Below are positions 20,071-30,057 of a DNA stretch of 64,000 bases, one piece after another (within the stretch, counting starts at the first letter, position 1; the number at the start of each line of letters is the position of its first letter). The stretch comes from Bacteroidota bacterium. Lineage in GTDB: Bacteria; Bacteroidota; Bacteroidia; B-17B0; Aurantibacillaceae. The translations under genes and the position numbers were made by a program. The notes below the pieces were generated by a model. That model searched no databases and was not told the DNA's origin. It saw nothing but the letters and a program-made list of their open reading frames with translations. The stretch spans positions 1 to 64,000 of the forward strand of contig JAIUNM010000010.1 in NCBI GenBank assembly GCA_020162035.1, in the 5' to 3' direction.

Positions 20071-22494
20071 TTATCTTAACTCAGCTCCTACTTTTTCTTT
20101 ATAAACATTTAAAATTTTTTCCATAACAGCATCAATTTGCTTATCGGTTAAAGTAGCTTCTTTATTTTGTAATAAATAACTTAAAGCATAAGATTTTTTG
20201 TCGCCAAGTTTATCTCCTTCATAAATATCAAAAATATTTACATCAGTTAATAATTTTTTTTCTGTTGTTAATGCTAACTCTTTTAACTGCTCGTATTTAA
20301 CCGATTTATCAAGCACTAAAGCTAAATCCCTTTTTACTGTAGGAAACTTACTTAGTTCGTTAAATACAATTTTTTGTTTACTTTTTGCCTTAACCAATAA
20401 ATCTAAATTTATTAAACCCATAAAAACAGGAACATCTATTTGATGAGCTTTTGATGTTGATTTAGATGCTTTACCAATTTGTGCAATAATTTTATTATTA
20501 TGTAAAATATTTATACCATAATCAAAATTTTTATTTTCAGAAACATCTGTTTTAAAATCGTTAATTCCGCATTTGTTTAAAATTTGCGTAATTACATTTT
20601 TTAATAAAAAAATATCTGATTGTATTTTAAAACCTTTTGTATTGGCTGAAATTGCCTCGCCTGTTGTAAATAAACTTAGTTGCTTAAATTCAATATAAGG
20701 AAACTTATCGTTATTTGATGGTTCGTACGTTTTTCCAAATTCAAATAATTTTAAATCGTTATTTTTTCTGTTTATGTTATACGCAATGGTTTCTAAGCCG
20801 CTGTGTATCATATTTTGCCTAAGTACATTTAAATCAGAACTTAATGGATTTACAACTTTTACTAAAGCTTCTTCATTTGTGTAAAATTTATCTGAAGTAA
20901 GACTTAAATTCATCATTTCAAAAAAACCAAATGAAACCAAAAGAGAACTTATATCATTTTGAGTTTTTAATTCATAATTGTACTTATCATTAAAAGAAGT
21001 ATAAGAAATAGATTTACTTACTTCTACATTATTATAGCCATAAATACGCATCACTTCTTCTATCACATCTGCTTCGCGTGTAACATCAGTTTTATATCTA
21101 GGAATATTTAATAATAAAGCATCATTTCCTTCATTTTCGATAACAATACCTAAATTAATTAAAATAGTTTTAACAATAGTTTTATCAATAGTTTTACCAA
21201 TTAAATTGTTACAATTTTCAAATGAAAAAGCTACTTTATGTGGTTCAAAAGTATTTGGGTAATTATCGTTTATAGCCATGCTTATTGCTCCACCGGCAAT
21301 GTCTAAAATTAAATTTGCGGCCATTGTTAAAGCAGTTACAACCATTTCGGGGTCGGTTCCTCTTTCAAATCTAAACGATGCATCTGTTTTTAACGAATGA
21401 TGTTTTGAAGTTTTTCTTACCGTTGATGCTTCAAAAAATGCACTTTCTATAAAAACACTTGTTGTTTTTTCTGTTACACCACTTGTTTTACCACCAAACA
21501 CACCAGCTATACACAGCGGTTTTTCAGAATCGGCAATAATTAAATCAAATGCGTTTAATTCTCTTTCAACACCATCTAACGTAATAATTTTTTCTTTTTC
21601 ATTAGCCAACCTTACTTTAATTTGTTTGCCTTCAATTTCATCTACATCAAAAGCATGTAGTGGTTGGCCTAAATGATGTAATACATAATTAGTAACATCA
21701 ACAATATTATTTATTGGTTTAACTCCAATTGCATTTAGTTTATTTTTTAGCCATTCAGGACTTTCACTCACTGTAATTCCAGAGATAATCATTCCGGCAT
21801 ATCTAGGGCATAACTCTATGTTTTCAACTTTTATATCAACACTGTTTATATTTGATGCATCTGGTAAAATCTGTAAATTATTTAATTTTATCGAAATTGG
21901 ATTATCGTTATTTATAGAATTGTGATAAGCAACAATATCTCTTGCAACGCCAATATGCGAAGCTGCATCGCTTCTATTTGGTGTTAAACCAATTTCAAAA
22001 ACATTATCTGTTTTTAAATTATAAAATTCGCTTAAAGCTTGACCTATAATTGCACTTTCGGGTAGTACAATTATGCCATCGTGGCTTGTGCCAATACCTA
22101 TTTCATCGTCGGCACATAACATACCTTCGCTTAAAGCACCTCTTATTTTAGATTTTTTAATTTCAAAACATTCACCATTTTTTGGATACAACTTTGTGCC
22201 AACAGTAGCCACAACAACTTTTTGTCCAACCTCTACATTTGGTGCGCCACAAACTATTTCTAAAATTTTTTCATTTCCTACATCTACTTTAGTTAATTTA
22301 AGTTTATCAGCATCAGGATGTTTTACACATTCAACAACCATCCCTATTACTAAGCCTTTTAGCCCCCCTTTTACAGATTCAAAATCTTCAATACTTTCAA
22401 CTTCTAAGCCAATAGACGTTAATATTTCACTTAAATTATTAGGAGAATAATTATTTTCTAAAATTTCGTTTAACCAGTTATATGATATTTTCAT
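20071..22494 (-). CDS. pheT: Phenylalanyl-tRNA synthetase beta subunit
   Basis: 807 residues, full length for PheT. In order: N-terminal EMAP/tRNA-binding domain (GLVIGMVVECVKHPDADKLKLTKVDVG), B3/B4 editing domain (PRYAGMIISGI, INNIVDVTNYVLHHLGQPLHAFD), B5 domain (GGAISMAINDNYPN, YKTDVTREADVIEEVMRIYGY), catalytic-like core, and C-terminal anticodon-binding FDX domain (KFPTVKRDLALVLDKSV, YEGDKLGDKKSYALSYLLQ). It pairs with PheS, which is not in the window, to charge tRNA-Phe. Its stop is 2 bp from the stop of the convergent membrane-protein gene. Confidence 0.97.
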   Translation of the reverse strand: MKISYNWLNEILENNYSPNNLSEILTSIGLEVESIEDFESVKGGLKGLVIGMVVECVKHPDADKLKLTKVDVGNEKILEIVCGAPNVEVGQKVVVATVGTKLYPKNGECFEIKKSKIRGALSEGMLCADDEIGIGTSHDGIIVLPESAIIGQALSEFYNLKTDNVFEIGLTPNRSDAASHIGVARDIVAYHNSINNDNPISIKLNNLQILPDASNINSVDIKVENIELCPRYAGMIISGITVSESPEWLKNKLNAIGVKPINNIVDVTNYVLHHLGQPLHAFDVDEIEGKQIKVRLANEKEKIITLDGVERELNAFDLIIADSEKPLCIAGVFGGKTSGVTEKTTSVFIESAFFEASTVRKTSKHHSLKTDASFRFERGTDPEMVVTALTMAANLILDIAGGAISMAINDNYPNTFEPHKVAFSFENCNNLIGKTIDKTIVKTILINLGIVIENEGNDALLLNIPRYKTDVTREADVIEEVMRIYGYNNVEVSKSISYTSFNDKYNYELKTQNDISSLLVSFGFFEMMNLSLTSDKFYTNEEALVKVVNPLSSDLNVLRQNMIHSGLETIAYNINRKNNDLKLFEFGKTYEPSNNDKFPYIEFKQLSLFTTGEAISANTKGFKIQSDIFLLKNVITQILNKCGINDFKTDVSENKNFDYGINILHNNKIIAQIGKASKSTSKAHQIDVPVFMGLINLDLLVKAKSKQKIVFNELSKFPTVKRDLALVLDKSVKYEQLKELALTTEKKLLTDVNIFDIYEGDKLGDKKSYALSYLLQNKEATLTDKQIDAVMEKILNVYKEKVGAELR

Positions 22495-22683
22495 TGAATT
22501 TTTTGTGTAAAGTGCTTAAAAAACATTAATTTTTAAACGATAAAATTAATAAAATATAATGAATCATTTACTTTACGTTAAAAAACCTAAAAACTAAAAT
22601 GTTTTATAAAAGTATTTTACAAACATGCTAATATTAGTCTAAGACCTTTCATTTAAAAAGATTAAATTTGATTTTATTTAAAA

Positions 22684-23727
22684 ATGCAAAATAAACTATT
22701 TTTAAGCCTTACAATAATCATTTTAAGTTATAACTTAAATGCACAAATTCCTAACGGTTATTATAACACAGCACAAGGATTATATGGAAACAATTTAAAA
22801 ATTGCATTATATAATATAATTAAAAACCATACTGTTTTATCTTACGGTTCGTTATGGACATCGTTTCAAAAAACCGATGTAAAACCAAATGGCAAAGTTT
22901 GGGATATATACAGTTATAAACCAAGCGGTGCACAACCTTACGAATATACTTTTGTTACTAATCAATGTGGTAGTTATAATTCTGAGGGAGATTGCTATAA
23001 CAGAGAGCACTCATGGCCCCAAAGTTGGTTTAATAGCAGCACAGCCCCAACTTCCGATTTATTTCATATTTATCCAACCGATGGAAAAGTAAATAACGAT
23101 AGAGGAAATTACCCATATGGTAAAGTAGGTAGTGCAAATTTAACCACACAAAACGGAGGAAAGTTAGGTAATTGTATAAGTTCTGGCTATAACTTAACCG
23201 TATTTGAACCTATTGATGAGTTTAAAGGAGATTTAGCAAGAGGGTATTTTTATATGACAACTAGATATTATAGCGAAGATTCTGGCTGGTCAACGTCTGA
23301 TGCTACAAATAAAAGCACAATATTACCATGGCAATTAAATGTTTTAATACAATGGCATCAACAAGACCCTGTAAGCGCAAAAGAAATTGCCAGAAATGAT
23401 AGTGTTTATAAAATACAAAATAACAGAAATCCTTTTATTGATAATCCTAGTTGGGTTAATGATATTTGGGGGCTAAACGCTGGTATTATTGAAATAAAAA
23501 CCTTAAACATTAATGTATATCCAAACCCTGCAATAAATTCAATAAACATAAATTTAATTAAAAATGAAAATTTTGAACTATCAATTTATAATGTAACTGG
23601 AGTTTTAGAAAAACAAATAAAAAGTAACAATCAACTTATTGATATTAGTAATTTAAAGCCTGGTATTTATTATTTTACAGGACTACAAAACCAAGAGTTT
23701 TTTAAAGGAAATTTCATAAAACAATAG
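22684..23727 (+). CDS. Secreted endonuclease I with T9SS sorting domain
   Basis: 347 residues with a signal peptide (NKLFLSLTIIILSYNLNAQ). The His-Me finger endonuclease I core is clear: CYNREHSWPQSWFN, HIYPTDGKVNNDRGNYPYG, GDLARGYFYMTTRYY and VLIQWHQQDPVSAKEIARND. The nuclease would cut extracellular DNA or RNA. The last ~75 residues (NVYPNPAINSININL, YNVTGVLEKQI, ISNLKPGIYYF) form a type A T9SS sorting domain, so it is secreted or surface-attached. Upstream, a TAAATTTG sequence at 22664-22671 matches the Bacteroidota -7 box, but I find no clear -33 element. Confidence 0.93.
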   Translation: MQNKLFLSLTIIILSYNLNAQIPNGYYNTAQGLYGNNLKIALYNIIKNHTVLSYGSLWTSFQKTDVKPNGKVWDIYSYKPSGAQPYEYTFVTNQCGSYNSEGDCYNREHSWPQSWFNSSTAPTSDLFHIYPTDGKVNNDRGNYPYGKVGSANLTTQNGGKLGNCISSGYNLTVFEPIDEFKGDLARGYFYMTTRYYSEDSGWSTSDATNKSTILPWQLNVLIQWHQQDPVSAKEIARNDSVYKIQNNRNPFIDNPSWVNDIWGLNAGIIEIKTLNINVYPNPAINSININLIKNENFELSIYNVTGVLEKQIKSNNQLIDISNLKPGIYYFTGLQNQEFFKGNFIKQ

Positions 23728-23801
23728 GGTGTAAATCTTGTTTTAATTACCGTAAAATTCTTAAAAAATTAATATCTTTAAAAACTTAAAAAAATAAAAA
23801 A

Positions 23802-24854
23802 ATGAAAATTTTAATTACTGGAGGCGCAGGATTTATTGGTTCTCATGTTGTGCGATTATTTGTAAATAAATATCCAAACTATACAATACACAATTTAGAT
23901 AAGTTAACTTATGCAGGTAATTTAGCAAACCTTACAGATATTGAAAACAAACCCAATTATAAATTTATTAAAGGAGATATAGTAGATGCTAAATTTATAG
24001 AAGACCTTTTTAATACTGAAAAATACAATGCAGTTATACATTTAGCTGCCGAAAGCCATGTAGATAGAAGCATTACAAACCCTTTAGAATTTGTAATGAC
24101 AAATGTAATTGGAACAGTAAATTTATTAAATGCTGCAAAAACTTTATATAAATCAGATAACAATACATTTAAAAAGTTTTATCATGTAAGTACAGATGAA
24201 GTTTACGGCGCTTTAGGTGATGAAGGAATGTTTACTGAAGAAACCTCTTACGACCCACACAGCCCATACTCGGCAAGCAAAGCAAGTAGCGACCACTTTG
24301 TTAGAGCTTATTTCGATACTTATGGTTTACCCGTTGTTATAAGTAATTGCAGTAATAATTATGGTCCAAATCATTTTCCAGAAAAACTAATTCCACTATG
24401 TATAAATAATATAAAAAACAATAAACCTTTACCAATTTATGGAAAAGGCGAAAACGTAAGAGATTGGTTGTTTGTTGAAGATCATGCAACAGCAATTGAT
24501 ACTATTTTTCATAAAGCAAAATTAGGAAGTACATATAACATTGGCGGCCATAACGAATGGAAAAATATTGATGTTATAAAATTATTATGTAACTTAATGG
24601 ATAGTAAACTTGGGAGGCCAAATGGTACTAACGAAAAACTTATAACTTTTGTTAAAGACAGAGCAGGTCACGATTTAAGATACGCCATAGACGCAACTAA
24701 ATTAAAAGAAGATTTAGGTTGGGTGCCAAGTGTAACTTTTGAACAAGGTTTAAATAAAACGGTAGATTGGTATTTAACAAACGAAGAATGGTTAAATAAT
24801 GTAACTAGTGGTAACTACGCTAATTATTACAAAGAACAATACGTTAACCGTTAA
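23802..24854 (+). CDS. rfbB: dTDP-glucose 4,6-dehydratase
   Basis: 350 residues. An extended SDR enzyme converting dTDP-glucose to dTDP-4-keto-6-deoxyglucose for deoxysugar synthesis. Visible features: NAD-binding GGAGFIGSH at the N-terminus, HLAAESHVDRSI, the catalytic STDEVYG and YSASKASSDHFVRAY (Tyr-x3-Lys), and NCSNNYGPNHFPEKLIPL. The C-terminal RAGHDLRYAIDATKLKEDLGW is typical of RfbB. A near-consensus -7 box (TATCTTTA) lies at 23773-23780. The other rhamnose genes (rfbA, C, D) are absent from the window. Confidence 0.96.
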   Translation: MKILITGGAGFIGSHVVRLFVNKYPNYTIHNLDKLTYAGNLANLTDIENKPNYKFIKGDIVDAKFIEDLFNTEKYNAVIHLAAESHVDRSITNPLEFVMTNVIGTVNLLNAAKTLYKSDNNTFKKFYHVSTDEVYGALGDEGMFTEETSYDPHSPYSASKASSDHFVRAYFDTYGLPVVISNCSNNYGPNHFPEKLIPLCINNIKNNKPLPIYGKGENVRDWLFVEDHATAIDTIFHKAKLGSTYNIGGHNEWKNIDVIKLLCNLMDSKLGRPNGTNEKLITFVKDRAGHDLRYAIDATKLKEDLGWVPSVTFEQGLNKTVDWYLTNEEWLNNVTSGNYANYYKEQYVNR

Positions 24855-24877
24855 AAATTTTCTTAAAGTAAAAATGT

Positions 24878-26050
24878 ATGTATAGAATAGTTGTTTTATT
24901 TTTCGCACTATTCAAAATTACATTTAGTTATTCGCAATACAATTTAATTGCAGATTCTAGTTTTGAAAAAAACAAAGGGATACCCCTAACCTATTCGGCA
25001 ATAGATTACAACAGTAGTTGGAACTCACCTACGAGAGCTACACCAGATTTATTTTGTGAATGCAAAAAAAAATTAGCAAAAGAATCTAAAGTAAATGTAC
25101 CAAATAATGCAATGGGAGAGCAAATTGCATACAATGGAAAATGCTATGCAGGAATTTTTTTAGTATCTCATGGTTACTATAGAGAATATTTACAAACAAC
25201 ATTGAACTCGCCATTAGAACCTGGAAAAGAATATACATTTAAAATGCAAGTAAGTTTATCTGATTATTCAACACTTGCAGCCGATAAAATTGGTATTTGT
25301 TTTTTAAATACACCAATAAAACTTCAACACTCAGATCCAATTTCAAATTTACAACCAAATTACATTTCATTAGAAGAAGAAGTTGGTTTAGACATAAATG
25401 ATTGGCATGAACTTACTTTTAAATACAAAGCAAAAGGCGGCGAAAGTGTATTATTAATTGGTGCTTTTGCAATAAATAGAATTTGGAAAACGGGCAATAC
25501 ACCACCACCAGAGCTAAGTACACCCATTTATAAAAAAATTGAAAGAGATGCTTATTATTATATTGATGATGTTTGTATGTATGAATTTAAACCAGAAAAA
25601 ATTGACACAACCGAAAACTTTTATAATCCATATTTCGCAAATCAAATTCAAGATAAACCCGAAGAAGTAATTGTTGCTCCAGATACTGTACAAACTTTAA
25701 AGTATAACGAAATTTATACATTAAAAAATATTTTATTTAAAACAGGCGAAGATATTCTTACTCCAGATTCCTACTCAGATATAAATATAATTTTAGTGTA
25801 TTTAAAAGCGCACCCTACTTTAAAAGTAGAAATTTATGGACATACCGATAATGTAGGTGATGAAAGCTTAAATCAAATCTTATCTCAAAAAAGAGCAGTT
25901 GCAATTGGCGAATATTTAAAATCAAAAGGAATTAATCCGGATCGCATTAAAAGTATTGGTTATGGTAGCTCTAAACCAATAGAAAGTAATTCAACCGAAA
26001 GTGGTAGAAAAGTAAACCGAAGGGTTGAATTTTTTCTAACTAATAATTAA
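24878..26050 (+). CDS. OmpA family peptidoglycan-binding protein
   Basis: 390 residues with a signal peptide (YRIVVLFFALFKITFSYSQ). Residues ~20-235 form a beta-rich, CBM-like domain (LIADSSFEKNKGIPL, SWNSPTRATPDLF, GKCYAGIFL, YYYIDDVCMYE). The C-terminal ~115 residues are an OmpA domain: NILFKTGEDILTPDSYSDI, EIYGHTDNVGDESLNQ, LSQKRAVAIGEYL and NRRVEFFLTNN. It should sit in the periplasm and hold the outer envelope to peptidoglycan. The stop codon lies at the edge of a long palindromic intergenic element. Confidence 0.9.
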   Translation: MYRIVVLFFALFKITFSYSQYNLIADSSFEKNKGIPLTYSAIDYNSSWNSPTRATPDLFCECKKKLAKESKVNVPNNAMGEQIAYNGKCYAGIFLVSHGYYREYLQTTLNSPLEPGKEYTFKMQVSLSDYSTLAADKIGICFLNTPIKLQHSDPISNLQPNYISLEEEVGLDINDWHELTFKYKAKGGESVLLIGAFAINRIWKTGNTPPPELSTPIYKKIERDAYYYIDDVCMYEFKPEKIDTTENFYNPYFANQIQDKPEEVIVAPDTVQTLKYNEIYTLKNILFKTGEDILTPDSYSDINIILVYLKAHPTLKVEIYGHTDNVGDESLNQILSQKRAVAIGEYLKSKGINPDRIKSIGYGSSKPIESNSTESGRKVNRRVEFFLTNN

Positions 26051-26423
26051 TTAGTCGCCCCCTCAAAAAAATCTATAAGTATTGAAAATACAAGCCTTAT
26101 TGAAAAAATAGCGCATAAATAACTACCGAAAAATAAAAAAACATATTTTAAAAGCGGCAGATTTGCTTAAGCCAATTGTGCCATTATAAAATTTAGTGTA
26201 AAAGTCTTTTTGCTTTTAAATGAGCGGGTTGTGTGAAAGATGATTTTTGCCTCTCGCTAAGCGCCTGTCTGCCGACAAGGCAGGCTTAAATCATCTAGCT
26301 TTAAAGCAAAAAAGACTTTAGCTAAATTTTATGAAGGCTTGATTTTTTTTTGTTACTTTTTTTGATCAAGCAAAAAAAGTAAGCAAAATTAAAAAATATA
26401 TTTTTTTGAGGATTTACTAATTA
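26048..26423. repeat. Long nested intergenic palindrome (element A)
   Basis: This fills the 366-bp gap between the OmpA gene and the glycosyltransferase gene and contains no plausible gene. It is an imperfect nested inverted repeat. The outer arms are TAATTAGT (26048-26055) with ACTAATTA (26416-26423), and CCTCAAAAAAAT (26061-26072) with ATTTTTTTGAGG (26400-26411). The inner arms are about 26186-26221 with 26299-26333. A separate 12-bp hairpin lies at 26353-26364/26371-26382. The core (GATTTTTG..TCTCGC.AAGCG then CTTAAATC) is shared with element B at 52375-52626. It could act as a bidirectional terminator for the two convergent genes. Confidence 0.85.
26264..26284 (-). repeat. 21-bp GC-rich palindromic micro-element
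   Basis: This sequence is the reverse complement of the 20-mer at 32406-32425 with one extra A. It lies exactly between AAGCG and CTTAAATC in element A. In the homologous element B at 52375-52626 those two flanks are directly joined, so the micro-element looks like an insertion. Its high GC content contrasts with the surrounding DNA. Confidence 0.8.
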
Positions 26424-27547
26424 TGTAGAGTTTTTTCAACACTTTCCCACAAAAGCTTAGCCGATTTTTCCCAACTAAATTTTAATTTTTGAATGTTTCC
26501 ATTATTAATTAAACTTTGTTTTAAGTTAGGTTCATTAACAATTTTACACATTGCATCAGAAATATCGTTTACGTTTAATGGATTTACTAAAACAGCTGCA
26601 TTACCCGCAACCTCAGGCAAACTTGTAACATTACTGCAAATAACAGGAACTTCACATTCCATAGCTTCTATTAACGGAATACCAAAACCTTCAAACAACG
26701 GAATATATACTAACGCTTCGGCTGAACTTAAAATGTTTGCTAAATCAGTGTTAGATAATCTACCTGTAAAAATAATTTGATTTTTAAATTCAAGTTTGTT
26801 TAAATTTTGTTGAACTTCCTTATTTCCCCATGCAACTGCACCAGCAATTAGTAAATTATGATTTAAATTTGGATTATTTTTTTTAAATGTATTAAAAGCT
26901 ATCATTAAATTGGAAATATTTTTCCGGGGAGATATAGCACCAACATATACAAAGTATGGATTTGAATTACTATATACTTTTTTAATTTTATCCTTATCAA
27001 TTTCATTTAGTGGCTTAAAAAAAGAATTTATTCCATTATAAACTACATCAATTAAAGACAGATCAATCTTATAAGTTTTACTAATGTCAACTTTACTATA
27101 ATTTGAAACAGTTGCTATACGTTTTGCTTGTTTTGCAAATTTTGGAAAAAAGTAATTATAATACTTTTCGGTTAAATATTTAATATGTTTAGGGAAATGG
27201 AAAAAATTAATATCATGAATTACAGGAAGTTGTTTAATTTGAGTATTTAAACATAAAAAACCATCAGGAGATAAAAATAAATCAGGCTTTGTTTTTTCTA
27301 AATAGGGCTTTACTTTAAATTGTAACCAAAAATAATATAAAAATGGGTGCCTAGCTTTAGGGCCTAAAACAACCCCTGTAACATTACTTGAAAAAAGAAA
27401 TTCCTCATCAAATGGTCTATCAAACAAAAATGTAAATTTAACTCGTTGATGAGTTTGGGTAATTAATTTTAACGTTTGATACGTAAACCAGCCTATACCT
27501 TCTAATTTATTTTTTATTAAAAGTCGCGTGTTTACTACAATATGCAT
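26417..27547 (-). CDS. Glycosyltransferase family 4/1 (GT-B)
   Basis: 376 residues, retaining GT-B glycosyltransferase. The N-terminal domain opens MHIVVNTRLLIKNKLEGIGWFTYQ. The C-terminal donor-binding domain has YVGAISPRKNISNLMIAF, IFTGRLSNTDLANILSSAEALVYIPLFEGFGIPLIEAMECEVPVI and LPEVAGNAAVLVNPLN, with the E-x7-E motif (EGFGIPLIE) that contacts the nucleotide sugar. The likely role is adding a sugar during surface polysaccharide assembly. It is divergent from the flippase gene that starts 61 bp away. Confidence 0.93.
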   Translation of the reverse strand: MHIVVNTRLLIKNKLEGIGWFTYQTLKLITQTHQRVKFTFLFDRPFDEEFLFSSNVTGVVLGPKARHPFLYYFWLQFKVKPYLEKTKPDLFLSPDGFLCLNTQIKQLPVIHDINFFHFPKHIKYLTEKYYNYFFPKFAKQAKRIATVSNYSKVDISKTYKIDLSLIDVVYNGINSFFKPLNEIDKDKIKKVYSNSNPYFVYVGAISPRKNISNLMIAFNTFKKNNPNLNHNLLIAGAVAWGNKEVQQNLNKLEFKNQIIFTGRLSNTDLANILSSAEALVYIPLFEGFGIPLIEAMECEVPVICSNVTSLPEVAGNAAVLVNPLNVNDISDAMCKIVNEPNLKQSLINNGNIQKLKFSWEKSAKLLWESVEKTLHN

Positions 27548-27590
27548 GCCTTAAAAGTACTAAAAAATTAGTAAATGCGGTAAAAAATAC

Positions 27591-27598
27591 TATCTTTG
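27591..27598 (+). promoter_or_regulatory. Candidate -7 promoter box for the polysaccharide operon
   Basis: TATCTTTG matches the Bacteroidota -7 consensus TAnnTTTG. A TTA triplet 20 bases upstream is one base off the -33 TTG. Transcription would begin only a few bases before the GTG start at 27609, so the mRNA would have almost no leader. Confidence 0.4.
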
Positions 27599-27608
27599 CT
27601 CCCCTTTT

Positions 27609-29045
27609 GTGCAGAAAAAAAAATTTATAGTTGATATTGCTATATTATTGGTTTTAAACTTATTAATTAAACCATTTTGGACAATAATAATTGAGCCAAA
27701 AGTACAAGGGCAAATTGGAGATATTGATTACGGCGAATATTTTGTAATTTTTAATTTTACGCTTTTACTTAATATTTTTTTAGATTTTGGTTTAACCAAT
27801 TTTAATAGTAGAAATATTGCTCAAAACAACCAATTGTTAAGTAAACATTTAGGTAAAATGATGAGCTTAAAATTAACTTTAGGTATATTTTATTTCATTA
27901 TTTGTTATTTAGTGGGTCATTTAATGTTAGGTTTTAAATTACCAATGTTAATGCTCTTATGTTTTAATAGTTTCTTGTTGAGTTTTAATGTGTTTTTAAG
28001 AAGTAATTTACAAGCATTACATTTATTTAGAACAGATAGTATTTTATCGGTATTAGACAGGTTAATTCAGATTCTAATTTTAGTTGCCATGTTGTTGCAT
28101 GTATTTGGAATGCAAATTAATGCAATGGCTTTTATATTGGCACAAACGGTTGGTTACTTGTTTACAGGTTTAACTTGTTATTTTATTGTATTAAATAAAA
28201 CACACAATTATAAATTTAATTTTGATTATGCTTTTTGCAGAATGGTTCTTAAAAAAAGTTTACCATTCGCAATATTAGTATTATTAATGGCGTTTTATAA
28301 TAGATTAGATAGTATAATGATTGAAAAACTACTTGGAGGTGATTATGGTAAAGAACAAAGTGGAGTTTATGCAAAATCATTTAGATTATTAGATGCAGCA
28401 AACCAAATAGCTACATTATTTTCTATACAACTAATTCCAATATTTAGTAGAATGCTAAAAAATAAAGATAACATGGAAAATATAATTAAGTTATCTTATA
28501 CTCTATTAATTACACCTGCCTTAATTGTATCAATTAGTAGTATATTTTATGCAGAATATTTTTTCACTAAAATATATACTGGCGACACAAAAGGTTTTGA
28601 AATTTTACAGATTTTAATGAGTTGTTTTACTGCTATTTGTTTAACTTGTGTGTTTGGAACGCTATTAACCGCAAGTGGAAATTTAAAAAAACAAAACATT
28701 GCTGCAATAGGTGGTATTGTTGTAAATGTTATTTTAAATTTTATTCTAATCCCAAAATACCAAGCGTATGGAAGTGCAATTTCTAGTTTAGTTACACAAA
28801 TGTTAACCGGTATTGCTCAAGTTATTATCTGCTATAAAGTGTTTAATTTTAATGTTAATAAACGAATTTTAATTAGTACATTTACCTTTGTAGCTGGTTT
28901 ATTTATTGTAAACTTAATCACAATAAATTTAACCCGAGTTACTGAACTTAATTTTGTGATAATGCTACTTTTTAGTGGACTTTTAGCTTTTATTACAGGA
29001 TTAATTAACCCAAAATCAATTTTAAGATTTATAAAATACAAGTAG
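27609..29045 (+). CDS. Wzx-like polysaccharide flippase
   Basis: 478 residues starting at GTG. Around twelve to fourteen membrane helices span the whole protein, typical of the MATE/MVF polysaccharide transporter superfamily (KPFWTIIIEPKVQGQIGDIDYGEYF, FGLTNFNSRNIAQNN, NRLDSIMIEKLLGGDYGKEQSGVYAKSFRL). It would flip lipid-linked repeat units across the inner membrane. The first Wzz-like gene starts 1 bp after its stop and the ligase follows, forming a four-gene block. Confidence 0.9.
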   Translation: MQKKKFIVDIAILLVLNLLIKPFWTIIIEPKVQGQIGDIDYGEYFVIFNFTLLLNIFLDFGLTNFNSRNIAQNNQLLSKHLGKMMSLKLTLGIFYFIICYLVGHLMLGFKLPMLMLLCFNSFLLSFNVFLRSNLQALHLFRTDSILSVLDRLIQILILVAMLLHVFGMQINAMAFILAQTVGYLFTGLTCYFIVLNKTHNYKFNFDYAFCRMVLKKSLPFAILVLLMAFYNRLDSIMIEKLLGGDYGKEQSGVYAKSFRLLDAANQIATLFSIQLIPIFSRMLKNKDNMENIIKLSYTLLITPALIVSISSIFYAEYFFTKIYTGDTKGFEILQILMSCFTAICLTCVFGTLLTASGNLKKQNIAAIGGIVVNVILNFILIPKYQAYGSAISSLVTQMLTGIAQVIICYKVFNFNVNKRILISTFTFVAGLFIVNLITINLTRVTELNFVIMLLFSGLLAFITGLINPKSILRFIKYK

Positions 29046-29046
29046 A

Positions 29047-30039
29047 ATGACAGAAATAACAAATTATCAAAACATTGTATCAAAAATTATAAAATATAAA
29101 AAACAGTTTATAATTATTTTAGCAGTTGCTTTTGTTGTAAGTTGTGTAATTGCACTATTGCTCCCTAAACAATATAAATCAACCGTTATAGTTTTCCCTG
29201 CTCGACATTTTTCTGTATCAAAGTTAATAATTGAACAAAATTTTGGTAACCAAGAAGATTATATGCAATTAGGCGATGAAGATGATGCTGAAAAACTAAT
29301 TCAAGTTCTTAATTCAGATGCATTAAAACTTGCTGTTGCAAAACAACTTAATTTATATGAAAAATGGAAAATTAAAGACACTTTGTTTTCATACCATTAT
29401 TTAAAATTAAAATGGGACGAAATGGTAACCATAAAAAGGACAGAATTTAATAGTGTTAAAATTGAAGCTTATGATTATACAGCTAATGATGCAGCTCACT
29501 TAGCAAACACAATTAATGATTATTGTGATACCATTAAATTTAGAATGACAAGAGAAGTTGCCGGTGAAGCATTAAAAATTGTAAAAGCAGAATTTGATCA
29601 TACCATAAAAATGTTAGATGAACTAGAAGATAGCCTACAAGCAGTAAGAAATTTAGGAGTTTTAGATTATAAAAAAGAAGTTGAAGCTTATTCTAAAAAT
29701 TTAGGTAAAGCTTTAATAGCAAACAATAAAACTGCTATTGCCGAATGCGAAAAAAAATTAGAAGCTTTAAGAAATTATGGCGGTAGATATTTAGAATTAG
29801 AAGAAAACATAAAAAAATACAGATTTAAATTTCCTGTTTTAAAAGCTCATTACGATGAAGCATTAGTAAACTATAATCAAAACTTACCTTTTAAATTTAC
29901 TGTTGAAAAAGCTAAACCTAACGAATATAAAGCTCGCCCTAAACGTATGTTAATTGTTGGGTTTTCGTTAATAGCAACTTTTATTTTAACGCTTTTGTTA
30001 TACATTATTAAAGATAGATTTTTTCCTAATTCTAAATGA
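29047..30039 (+). CDS. Wzz-like chain-length determinant protein (first)
   Basis: 330 residues with a membrane helix near residues 19-40 (FIIILAVAFVVSCVIALLL), a Wzz signature just after it (PKQYKSTVIVFPAR), a long coiled-coil middle (residues ~155-260) and a second helix near the C-terminus (RMLIVGFSLIATFILTLLLYII). Such co-polymerases set the length of surface polysaccharide chains. No tyrosine kinase domain is attached. It is 1 bp after the flippase and followed 18 bp later by a shorter homologue. Confidence 0.87.
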   Translation: MTEITNYQNIVSKIIKYKKQFIIILAVAFVVSCVIALLLPKQYKSTVIVFPARHFSVSKLIIEQNFGNQEDYMQLGDEDDAEKLIQVLNSDALKLAVAKQLNLYEKWKIKDTLFSYHYLKLKWDEMVTIKRTEFNSVKIEAYDYTANDAAHLANTINDYCDTIKFRMTREVAGEALKIVKAEFDHTIKMLDELEDSLQAVRNLGVLDYKKEVEAYSKNLGKALIANNKTAIAECEKKLEALRNYGGRYLELEENIKKYRFKFPVLKAHYDEALVNYNQNLPFKFTVEKAKPNEYKARPKRMLIVGFSLIATFILTLLLYIIKDRFFPNSK

Positions 30040-30057
30040 CTGATTAAATTAAAAGTT